Below are positions 26,759 through 34,326 of a DNA stretch of 64,000 nucleotides, piece after piece (the stretch's first letter is position 1; every line of letters begins with the position of its first letter). The stretch covers positions 3,658,001 through 3,722,000 of the forward strand of contig NZ_JAGTUT010000001.1 of NCBI RefSeq assembly GCF_025685605.1, in the 5' to 3' direction. The notes beneath the pieces were generated by a model. It saw only the letters and a program-made list of their open reading frames with translations. It made no database searches and was not told where the DNA came from. Both the position numbers and the translations under genes were made by a program. The DNA comes from Granulicella arctica. GTDB taxonomy: Bacteria; Acidobacteriota; Terriglobia; Terriglobales; Acidobacteriaceae.

Positions 26759-28507
26759 ATGAGTGATGAGCAGCAGGACGACCTACGCGACAAGAAGCAT
26801 GATGAGCTTGGACGGCGCACGTATCCCGAGGATGAGCGGCTGCGCGAGATCACGGAGTATCCGGATCGGCGGCTGACGCGTGAGGAGTGGGAGCGCGAGG
26901 AGTCTGCGGCTCGGCAGGCGGCGCATAAGAAGCATGAGCAGGTCGCGCACGACCGCGAGGTGCAGCAGGAGTTCGATAAGAAGAAGCACCAGAAGCATCG
27001 CAACTGGGGAAAGATTCTGCTGTGGGTTGGCGTGGGTGTTGTGGCGATGTTGCTTATCTTCCTGTTGGGTTATCTGCCGCATCGTGCGGAGAAGAAGAAG
27101 GCGGATGCGGCGGCGAAGCAGCGGGATGAAGAGCAGCCGAAGGTGCAGGTGATCCAAGTGAAGCGCTCGCATGCGCCCGGTGAGTTGACGGTGCCGGGAA
27201 CGACGTCTGCGCAGACGGAGGCGTATCTGTATGCGCGGGCTAATGGGTATCTGAAGAAGCGGTATGTGGATATTGGCGATCACGTGAAGAAGGGGCAGTT
27301 GATGGCGCTGATCGATGCGCCGGATCTTGACCAGCAGGTGCAGCAAGCGCGGGAGCAGTTGCGGCAGGCGGAGGCGCAGCAGGTCCAGCAGGAGGCGACG
27401 CTTGCCTTGAATCGTGTGACGTATGAGCGGTGGCGAACACTGGTGGCGAAGGGAGTTTTTTCGCGGCAGGATGGGGACCAGCGTGAGGCGGATTTTCTGG
27501 CGCAGCGTGCGGTGGTTGGGTCCGCTGAGCGAAATGTGGAGAGCTATCGTGCCAATCTCGCAAGGGCGATTGCGCTGCAGAGTTATGAGCGGATTACGGC
27601 TCCCTTTGATGGCGTGGTGACGCAGCGGAATACGGATGTGGGCGCGCTGGTGGGGGCTTCGGGATCGGCGTCGATGATGCCTATGGATTCGTCGCAGTCG
27701 TCTACGGGCGGCACGGCGAGTGTAGGTAGTTCGAATACCAGTGGTAGTTCGGGGAATAGTAGCCAGGCTGCTTCGCCGTCGACTGGAAGCGCACAGGGTG
27801 GCGCGATCTTTGGGGTGGCGCAGTTCGATACGCTGCGGATACTTGTCTCGGTGCCTGAGGGGTATGCGTCGAGTATTCAGCGGGGGATGCCGGCGAAGGT
27901 GTTTGTGCAGGAGAGGCCGGACCGACCGATCAACGGGACGGTGACGCGGACGGCAAATTCGCTTGATCAGAACACACGCACGATGCTGGTCGAGGTGGAT
28001 GTGCCGAACCATGATGGCAGGCTCTATCCCGGGATGTATGCGGTGGTGAGCTTTGTGCAGGTGCGTGGTGTGTCTCCGCTGACTGTGCCTGGAGATGCGG
28101 TGGTGGTGCGGCAGGACAAGAACATGGTGGCGATTGTGCGGGACGAAAAGATCCGGATGGTGCCGGTTGAGATTGGCCGGGACTATGGGCCTTCGGTCGA
28201 GATCCTGAATGGTCTGCATGAAGGCGACTGGGTTGTGACGACGGTGACGGATAGCGTGCAGCCGGGCGTGAAGGTTCGTCCGCAACAGACGCAGGAGGCG
28301 GGAGAAGATAGCGGCGGTGGCGGTGGAGCGCAGCAGGACAAGGCTCCTGACTCTGGACCGAACCAGTACGGGGATCAATCGATTGTGAACTCGAAGAGCG
28401 AGAGTACGAACCAGAAGGGCAAGCCGGGGCAGGGGAGTGGCGGCGGCTCGGATCAGAAGTCTGGTGGCAAGCAACAGAAGCAGAGTAAGGATGGGTCAGG
28501 GAAATGA
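26759..28507 (+). CDS. RND efflux periplasmic adaptor with long charged N-terminus
   Basis: A 582-residue HlyD/AcrA-type membrane fusion protein. Before the single membrane anchor (about residues 85-107, ILLWVGVGVVAMLLIFLLGY) lies an unusually long, highly charged cytoplasmic segment rich in Glu, Arg and Lys. The lipoyl halves (YLKKRYVDIGDHVKKGQLM and YERITAPFDGVVTQRN) flank an alpha-hairpin rich in Gln. A Ser/Gly/Thr-rich loop interrupts the barrel domain near residue 325-350, and the tail after residue 510 is Gly/Gln/Lys-rich and probably disordered. ATG at 26759 is chosen over an upstream TTG. Confidence 0.93.
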   Translation: MSDEQQDDLRDKKHDELGRRTYPEDERLREITEYPDRRLTREEWEREESAARQAAHKKHEQVAHDREVQQEFDKKKHQKHRNWGKILLWVGVGVVAMLLIFLLGYLPHRAEKKKADAAAKQRDEEQPKVQVIQVKRSHAPGELTVPGTTSAQTEAYLYARANGYLKKRYVDIGDHVKKGQLMALIDAPDLDQQVQQAREQLRQAEAQQVQQEATLALNRVTYERWRTLVAKGVFSRQDGDQREADFLAQRAVVGSAERNVESYRANLARAIALQSYERITAPFDGVVTQRNTDVGALVGASGSASMMPMDSSQSSTGGTASVGSSNTSGSSGNSSQAASPSTGSAQGGAIFGVAQFDTLRILVSVPEGYASSIQRGMPAKVFVQERPDRPINGTVTRTANSLDQNTRTMLVEVDVPNHDGRLYPGMYAVVSFVQVRGVSPLTVPGDAVVVRQDKNMVAIVRDEKIRMVPVEIGRDYGPSVEILNGLHEGDWVVTTVTDSVQPGVKVRPQQTQEAGEDSGGGGGAQQDKAPDSGPNQYGDQSIVNSKSESTNQKGKPGQGSGGGSDQKSGGKQQKQSKDGSGK

Positions 28508-30672
28508 AGGGGTCTCGGATAGTTCGGCGATCGTTTGTTGGCGCGCTGCTGACGGCTGGTGCTGCTGCCCAGCAGGGGGTGCAGCCTCCGCCGTTTACTG
28601 CGCCTGCGCCGCCGATGCCGAGCATCCGTCAGTCTCCGGGGCAGCAGCAGGTTCCGGCACAGCAGAAGCCTGGGGTTGGTCCGGATGCTCCGCTTCCGCA
28701 GCCGGATAAGACTACGGTTGATCTGCGAAACCTCGCACCGTTGAGTATGCAGCCTGCTTCGCCAGCAGAGGGGTCGCAGAGTTTGCAGCGAACCGGGGAT
28801 AGTTCGGTGCTGCCGAATAAGGAAGCGCCGTCCGGATTCAACACGCGGCTTTTCAGTTTGCGTGGGCCGTATCGGGCGGCTCGTGTGCCGGAGCTTCCTG
28901 CGGGATCGATGGTGCGGTTTGGTGGACTGGTGCGGGATGGAAAGCTATACCTGTCGCTGCACGATGCGATTGCGCTGGCGATTGAGAACAACCTCGATGT
29001 GGAGGTGAGCCGTTACGGCTTGTCGCTTGCGGATACGGATGTTACGCGAGCGCAGGGTGGGGGAACGCTGCGGGGCATCGACCTCACGGTGCAGCAGACT
29101 GCTCCGGGCGTTGGCGCGGCTACGAGTCCATTGCTGATTACGGCTACTACGGGAACTACGGGTTCGACCAATGCGACGATCATCGACCTGTCGCAGGTAA
29201 CGCAGACGGGCAGTGGCACGCAGCAGAATCTGTCTGAGAATGGGAGTTCGGCGTTTGCTTCGGGTCCGGCACTACCGCTGTTCGATCCGACGTTGATCGC
29301 GGAGGCTGGGTATTTGCGGCGTTCGGATCAGTCGTCCCTGATTGATACGACTACAGGCGGCTCTGGAGGAAGTGGCACGGCGAGCCAGACTGCGCCGCTC
29401 GACTATGTGAGTACGGGGATCGATTATCAGCAGGGATTCTCTACTGGTGCGCAGATCGATGCGTACGTGAACAACGCTGCGCAGGTGCTGTATGCGAGTG
29501 GATCGCAGGTCGATCCGTTCCATGCGCCAAGTACCTCGTTCACGATTACGCAACCTCTGCTTCGCGGTCGCGGGCGCGAGGTGAACCTGCGGTTTATTCG
29601 GATTGCGAAGATTGACCAGAAGGTCTCGCGGCTGCTTTTTGAGGAGCAGTTGCTGGAGACGATCTATGGTGTGTCGCGGCTGTACTACGACCTGGTTTCG
29701 CTGGGCGAGAACATTGGCGTGAAGGAAGAGTCGCTTGCGGCGGCTCAGAAGCTTTACGACGATGACAAGAATCAGGTAGATGAAGGAACATTGGCTCCGA
29801 TCGAATTGATTCGGGCTCAGGCATTGCTGTCGTCGAGTCGGCTGGATCTGATCCAGGCTCAAGGCGAGTATCGGCAGGAAGAGGTGATTCTGAAGGAGCA
29901 ATTGCTGCGAAAGCTTGGTGATCCGACTGCGAATGTGACGACGATTGTACCGACGGACAAGATTATCGTTCCTGATGCTGCACCTGCTCTGGATGTGCCA
30001 TCGCTGATTACGGATGCGCTGGCGAATCGGCCTGATCTTGCGCAGGCTGGCTTGCAGGTGAAGGCGGATGAGGCTTCGGTCAAGGGCTCGAAGAGCAGCC
30101 TGAAGCCGCTGCTGAATGTGTATGCGAATGTGCAGACGCGCGGATCGTCGTTGGTTCCCTATGAAACTCTGGGGTCGATTGGGACTGGCGATGTGACTGT
30201 GCCTGCGGCGCTGACGCAGGGCGGGTTGCGGCTATCGACGATCTATCAGGGGGGTGTGCAACTGAATATGCCGCTGCGGAATCGCATTGCACAGGCGGAT
30301 TACGCGCGCGATGCGATTCAGCTTCGCCAGGCGCAGGGACGGACGGCGAAGCTCGAGAACGACATTCGGCAGCAGATTGAAAATGCGTCGATTGCGCTCG
30401 AGAACGCTCATCAGGCTTACGGAGCGGCGGTTGAGAGTCGTAACTATCAGCAGCAGCTTTTGCAGGCGGAGATCGACAAGTTTACGGTAGGGGCGAGCAC
30501 GAACTTTCTGATCGTTCAGGATGAGGCCTACCTGGCGCAGGCGCGGTCGACCGAAGTGGCAGCGCGGTCGGACTGGATGAAGGCCCAGATTTCACTGGAT
30601 CGAGCGCTTGGGAACCTGCTGGAGAAGAATAACGTGGTGCTTGAGGACGCGATTCAGGGTCAGCTTCGGTAG
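28504..30672 (+). CDS. TolC-family outer-membrane efflux channel
   Basis: A 722-residue channel, longer than typical TolC (about 470-490). A signal-like start and a Pro/Gln-rich spacer (to about residue 120) precede the first OEP domain near residue 155 (LHDAIALAIENNLDVEVSRY). The second is near residue 500 (LITDALANRPDLAQAGLQVK). Both are followed by long helices rich in Gln and Ala. The ATGA overlap with the adaptor gene indicates coupling. It would form the outer-membrane exit duct of the pump. Confidence 0.92.
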   Translation: MKGSRIVRRSFVGALLTAGAAAQQGVQPPPFTAPAPPMPSIRQSPGQQQVPAQQKPGVGPDAPLPQPDKTTVDLRNLAPLSMQPASPAEGSQSLQRTGDSSVLPNKEAPSGFNTRLFSLRGPYRAARVPELPAGSMVRFGGLVRDGKLYLSLHDAIALAIENNLDVEVSRYGLSLADTDVTRAQGGGTLRGIDLTVQQTAPGVGAATSPLLITATTGTTGSTNATIIDLSQVTQTGSGTQQNLSENGSSAFASGPALPLFDPTLIAEAGYLRRSDQSSLIDTTTGGSGGSGTASQTAPLDYVSTGIDYQQGFSTGAQIDAYVNNAAQVLYASGSQVDPFHAPSTSFTITQPLLRGRGREVNLRFIRIAKIDQKVSRLLFEEQLLETIYGVSRLYYDLVSLGENIGVKEESLAAAQKLYDDDKNQVDEGTLAPIELIRAQALLSSSRLDLIQAQGEYRQEEVILKEQLLRKLGDPTANVTTIVPTDKIIVPDAAPALDVPSLITDALANRPDLAQAGLQVKADEASVKGSKSSLKPLLNVYANVQTRGSSLVPYETLGSIGTGDVTVPAALTQGGLRLSTIYQGGVQLNMPLRNRIAQADYARDAIQLRQAQGRTAKLENDIRQQIENASIALENAHQAYGAAVESRNYQQQLLQAEIDKFTVGASTNFLIVQDEAYLAQARSTEVAARSDWMKAQISLDRALGNLLEKNNVVLEDAIQGQLR

Positions 30673-30706
30673 GTGTTTTGAAGAAAAGTTATATGAAATA
30701 TGAAAT

Positions 30707-30735
30707 TTGCAAAATCCGTGCTATGATCTTACATA
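30707..30735 (+). promoter_or_regulatory. Sigma-70-like promoter for a candidate small RNA
   Basis: TTGCAA at 30707-30712 and TACATA at 30730-30735 are separated by 17 bases, downstream of the TolC-like stop. Start of transcription would be near 30742. Both hexamers are imperfect. Confidence 0.4.
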
Positions 30736-30741
30736 GACGAG

Positions 30742-30857
30742 CGAGAGAGATCCGCAGTCGAAGATTTTCGATAGACGCAGGGTGAGCGTTAGTCGATACA
30801 AGTTGCGTCACTGGCCTCCCGGCATGAACAAAGGATCGTTCATGCCGTCCTTTTTTT
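30742..30857 (+). ncRNA. Candidate small RNA or leader RNA
   Basis: This gene-free segment shows three possible hairpins. TCGAA/TTCGA lies at 30758-30771, GACGCA/TGCGTC closes 30774-30809, and a strong terminator hairpin ends it. With a plausible promoter upstream, it could be a small RNA of about 115 nt, or a terminated leader of the CYCXC gene that starts 87 bases further on. I do not recognise it as a known riboswitch class. Confidence 0.4.
30821..30857 (+). terminator. Strong Rho-independent terminator
   Basis: GGCATGAAC and GTTCATGCC form a perfect 9-bp stem with an 8-base loop, followed by GTCC and seven T residues. It closes the transcription unit after the RND operon and any small RNA between. 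Confidence 0.85.
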
Positions 30858-30944
30858 AAGGTGGGCCACAAAACGCGACACTCCGCTTATCTCATGATGA
30901 CTGCAGGGCAGCGGCGACCGTGTGGGCTGGATTATGATGTTGAC

Positions 30945-31382
30945 ATGAAGCGATGGATTGGCTGTCTGGCTCTTGGTCTCCTCACCGTTGTCGCCTCGGC
31001 GCAGTGGTCAAACCCTGCTGAGGATGTTCCGGCGTACAACTCTGCTGCTCCTGCGAAGCCTCTCCCTCCTGTTTTGAGCGGCAATCAGTTGAGCGGTCCC
31101 TATTTTTCACATCCGTACCAGGTGACTGCGTACAAGATGGCGGCGAAGATTCCGGCGGTTCTGCACCAACAGCCTTGCTACTGCCGATGTGATCGGGAGA
31201 TGAGCCACAACAGCCTGCATAGCTGCTTTGAGGGGACCCATGGGGCAGCTTGTTCCACCTGTATGCGGGAGGCGGTGTATGCCTACCAGCAGACGAAGAA
31301 GGGTCGGACGGCTCCACAGATTCGGGCGGGGATTGAGCGTGGGGAGTGGCAGAACGTGGATCTGGAAGCGGCTGCGCTGTAG
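30945..31382 (+). CDS. Exported CYCXC (PCYCGC-motif) family protein
   Basis: A 145-residue protein with a signal peptide (MKRWIGCLALGLLTVVASAQ). The family motif appears as QQPCYCRC at residues 76-82, followed by Cys 94 and CSTC at 103-106. PCYCGC-family proteins are small secreted or membrane proteins of unknown function; some relatives have selenocysteine, but here all positions are Cys. The spacing suggests metal binding or thiol redox in the periplasm; that is inference. Start at 30945 fits the signal peptide better than in-frame codons from 30861. Confidence 0.8.
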   Translation: MKRWIGCLALGLLTVVASAQWSNPAEDVPAYNSAAPAKPLPPVLSGNQLSGPYFSHPYQVTAYKMAAKIPAVLHQQPCYCRCDREMSHNSLHSCFEGTHGAACSTCMREAVYAYQQTKKGRTAPQIRAGIERGEWQNVDLEAAAL

Positions 31383-31389
31383 GGCGATG

Positions 31390-31509
31390 AAGGCTTAACA
31401 CCGATCTGTGCGGATGACACCGATCTAAAGCCAGGGCTACCGCGGCTTGTCGCGGAGGAACGCGGATTAGAGAGCAGACGCAGATTCCCTCTGGGAATGT
31501 CAAGAAAAG
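31390..31509. repeat. Dispersed intergenic repeat, copy B
   Basis: 31390-31468 matches 13791-13870 closely (shared start AAGGCTTAACACCGATC, then TGCGGATGACACCGATC). 31474-31509 matches the second module at 13890-13926 (TTCCCTCTGGGAATG in place of TTCCCATCGGGAATG). It lies between the CYCXC and EamA genes. Confidence 0.85.
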
Positions 31510-31551
31510 GGCCTTCAGGGTGGGTTCAGTGTCTGGGCGTAGGCTGGTGGC

Positions 31552-31971
31552 ATGACTTGGGTATTCTGGGCGCTGCTTTCTGCTGGTTTCGCTGCTGCTA
31601 CGGCCTTGCTGGCGAAGGTCGGCATCGCGGGGGTGGATTCTAATCTTGCGACGGCTATCCGGACGAGCGTAATCCTGGTCTTTACGTGGGGAATTGCGAT
31701 TGGGCTGGATAAGCACCATGGGCTTGCGCAGATTGGGCGGCGAAGTTGGTTGTTCCTGGTGCTGTCGGGGGTGGCGACGGGGCTTTCGTGGCTATGCTAT
31801 TTTCGAGCGCTGCAGATGGGACCGGCATCGAGTGTAGCCCCGGTGGACAAGCTGAGCGTGGTGCTGGTGATTGTGTTTGCGGCACTTTTTCTGGGAGAGC
31901 GACTGACGCTCTTGAAGGCTGCGGGCGGGTCTCTGATTGCGATTGGGGCATTGATTCTTGCGTTTGCATGA
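31552..31971 (+). CDS. Half-size EamA-family transporter
   Basis: A 139-residue membrane protein with a single EamA unit of about five helices, half the size of a typical ten-helix DMT exporter. The final motif ASSVAPVDKLSVVLVIVFAA and FLGERLTLLKAAGGSLIAIG is the usual EamA C-terminal signature. Such half-size forms act as dimers; the cargo is unknown. Confidence 0.88.
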   Translation: MTWVFWALLSAGFAAATALLAKVGIAGVDSNLATAIRTSVILVFTWGIAIGLDKHHGLAQIGRRSWLFLVLSGVATGLSWLCYFRALQMGPASSVAPVDKLSVVLVIVFAALFLGERLTLLKAAGGSLIAIGALILAFA

Positions 31972-31990
31972 GGCTGGGTATACGGAGGGG

Positions 31991-31996
31991 GTATAC
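31991..31996 (+). promoter_or_regulatory. -10 element of ssrA
   Basis: TATACT, a near-perfect -10 hexamer, lies 50 bases before the mature 5' end of tmRNA. No good -35 hexamer is found at 16-18 bases; a G-rich stretch fills the spacer. Confidence 0.5.
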
Positions 31997-32046
31997 TGAA
32001 GATCGTTCTTTGCAAAGCCTAAAGCATCGGCGTTGCTGCTCCACAA

Positions 32047-32401
32047 GGGGGCGTCACGGCTTCGACGGGATTGCTAGTGGCAGAGAGGCATGCCGGGGTG
32101 TGGACACCCGTAATCGCTCACAAAACTATAAGTGCCGAACCTCAGTTCGCTCTTGCTGCTTAATTAAATAAGTGGCCGATCGCTCAAGCTTCGCCTACGG
32201 GCCTGTACCGATCGTCGCACAGTAGGCTGGTCCCAACTGCTCCGTCTGAGCGGAAGGGATGAGATCGATCAGACTGGTCGCCGGCGCATCTTCGTCCGTT
32301 CTAAGTGCCGGGGACGAGACAAAAATGAACCTGGAAAAAGCATGAAAGCTCTCTGTTGTCGGTAGTTTCGGACGTGGGTTCGACTCCCACCGCCTCCACC
32401 A
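32047..32401 (+). ncRNA. ssrA: Transfer-messenger RNA (tmRNA)
   Basis: tmRNA rescues stalled ribosomes and tags the unfinished protein. The 5' end GGGGGCG pairs with CGCCTCC before the encoded ACCA, leaving the G3-U70 pair that AlaRS reads. The T-arm is GTGGGTTCGACTCCCAC. The tag frame resumes at GCC 32134 and runs to TAA at 32161, giving AEPQFALAA, with the C-terminal ALAA that ClpXP recognises. The gene is one uninterrupted piece of 355 nt, not the permuted two-piece form. Confidence 0.97.
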
Positions 32402-32646
32402 TTTCTTCATCCTGTAAGTTCCAATAACGTCTATAAGTCTGACTCTTGCTCTGAGTTACATCGGATCGTATTCCGGTGTGCTCCAGCACGTTTTAGAATC
32501 GCCTATTCGCTCATGAGCGTCGTTATCACTCTGCGTTCCTGGTGTTCCAGGAAGCGGCCCATTCCTTGTTGGTCTGCTTCTGAAACTCGGTGAAAAAGTG
32601 AGAGGCAATGAGTACGTGGGTGACATCCATGTGACCCAAGGACGAC

Positions 32647-34074
32647 TTATATTTTCTGCTTTGCCCATTTGCCTTGCCTGAAGAGATAAAGGGAGACCAG
32701 CACGATGGCAGCTTGGGCTACGACTACGGAGACATACACACCGTTGACTTGCAGTGCGGTGTGCATCGCTAGAACCCAGGCGAGAGGGATTTCAAGTATC
32801 CAGAAGCCGAAGAGGTTGACGTACGTTGGGGTGAGGGTGTCGCCGGAGCCATTGAAGGCTTGCAGAAGTACCATGCCGTAGGCATAGGCAATGTTGCCGG
32901 AACTGAAGATGCGCAGGCAGGGGATGCCGGTGCGGAGAACCTCGGAGTCGGTGGTGAAGAGGCCGAGGATCCAAGGGGCGAAGACGATAAAAATCAGGCC
33001 GACGGTGCCGAGAAAGATCATGTTCCAGAGGCCAGTACGCCAAACGGCGTTGCGGGCACGGTCGGGCTCGCCGGCACCGAGGCTTTGGCCGACGAGGGTA
33101 GCGGCGGCGTTGCTGAGACCCCAGGAGGGAAGGATTGCGAAGATGACGATGCGGATGGCGATGGTGTAGGCGGCGAGGGCGGGCGCTCCGAAGAGACTGA
33201 CGATGCGGACGAGACCGATCCAACTGGCTTGGCCGATAAGGAATTGGAGGATACCGGTGAAGGAGACACGGACGAGTCGCCAGAGAACCGTGGCGTTGAG
33301 GCGAAGATGGCAAGCGAGGATGCAAAGCCGCTCCGTGCCGCGGGCGAGGCGATAGAACTGGTAAAGGACGCCTATGCCTCGACCGGTGAACGTCGCGAGG
33401 GCAGCGCCGGTAACTCCCATGCGAGGGAATGGGCCTAGTCCGAAGATGAGGCAGGGGTCGAGGATGAGGTTGAGGATGTTCGAGACCCAGAGGAGACGCA
33501 TGGCGATGGCGGCGTCACCGGTCCCGCGGAAGATCGCATTGTTGAGGAAGAGAAGAAGGACGACGCCCGATCCTCCGAGGGCGATGCGGGTGTAGCCGGT
33601 GCCGGTGGCGATGATGGCAGGGGATGCTCCCATGGCAGCGAGCAAGTGGTGCGCGAGGAAGAAGAATGGAATCCCGAGAATTGCTGAGGCGATAAGGCCG
33701 AGGAAGATGGCCTGCACGGCGGCGATGGCTGCTCCATTCGTGTCTTTTTCGCCGATGCGGCGTGCCACCATGGCGGTGGTGGACATGCCCAGTCCCATGC
33801 CAACGGCGAAGACGAGGGTGAGGACCGACTCGGTGAGCCCGACGGTGGCGATGGCGTTGGCCCCGAGGCGACTCACCCAGAAGACGTCGACGACGGCGAA
33901 GAGGGACTCAAGGACCATTTCGAGCACCATGGGAATGGCGAGCAGGAGGATGGACCGGTTCAGGCTGCCGGTGGTGTAGTCCTGATGGCTGCCGCGCAAG
34001 GCCTCTTTGATGGACTGCCATAGGGTGGGCGTCGGTTGGCGGGTGGCGGAGGTATCCATTGGGGTTGCGGACAT
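32647..34074 (-). CDS. MATE family efflux transporter
   Basis: A 475-residue protein with two six-helix halves related by sequence. The first begins SILLLAIPMVLEMVLESLF with VDVFWVSRLG after it; the second begins around FLIGQASWIGLVRIV. MATE pumps export cationic drugs or metabolites in exchange for protons or sodium. Start could be 34074 or, six codons later, 34059. It converges on ssrA with 245 bases between them in which I see no gene. Confidence 0.93.
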   Translation of the reverse strand: MSATPMDTSATRQPTPTLWQSIKEALRGSHQDYTTGSLNRSILLLAIPMVLEMVLESLFAVVDVFWVSRLGANAIATVGLTESVLTLVFAVGMGLGMSTTAMVARRIGEKDTNGAAIAAVQAIFLGLIASAILGIPFFFLAHHLLAAMGASPAIIATGTGYTRIALGGSGVVLLLFLNNAIFRGTGDAAIAMRLLWVSNILNLILDPCLIFGLGPFPRMGVTGAALATFTGRGIGVLYQFYRLARGTERLCILACHLRLNATVLWRLVRVSFTGILQFLIGQASWIGLVRIVSLFGAPALAAYTIAIRIVIFAILPSWGLSNAAATLVGQSLGAGEPDRARNAVWRTGLWNMIFLGTVGLIFIVFAPWILGLFTTDSEVLRTGIPCLRIFSSGNIAYAYGMVLLQAFNGSGDTLTPTYVNLFGFWILEIPLAWVLAMHTALQVNGVYVSVVVAQAAIVLVSLYLFRQGKWAKQKI

Positions 34075-34326
34075 GGTACCTGTTGTGAGGGTTCATGGAA
34101 TCCGAATCTTGGCTAGGGCGGCTTCGCGGTAGTAAGAGCCTCGACGCTGGACTGGAATGAAGTTGCCGACAACCATGACTTTCAAGGACTCTGGTCACGA
34201 TCGTCGTGGCCCCGATTCGATTGCGATGTCAGGATGCTGCCGTTCTTGAATGCCGAAATACTACTTTTTTACTCATAGAGTTAGCTGTCTTTCCGGCATG
34301 TTTGCTCTCCCAATGTCAGCGAACCA

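Noticed and set aside
26783..28474. 563-codon minus-strand open frame opposite the adaptor gene
   Set aside because: Composition of Arg, His and Leu typical of a shadow of a GC-rich gene; the plus-strand frame has clear adaptor domains.
32300..32401. An att site from an integrative element at the ssrA 3' end
   Set aside because: No integrase gene and no duplicate of the 3' end were found by eye in the window.
32195..32489. Short open frames over the tmRNA 3' half
   Set aside because: They lie within or across ssrA and have no ribosome site.
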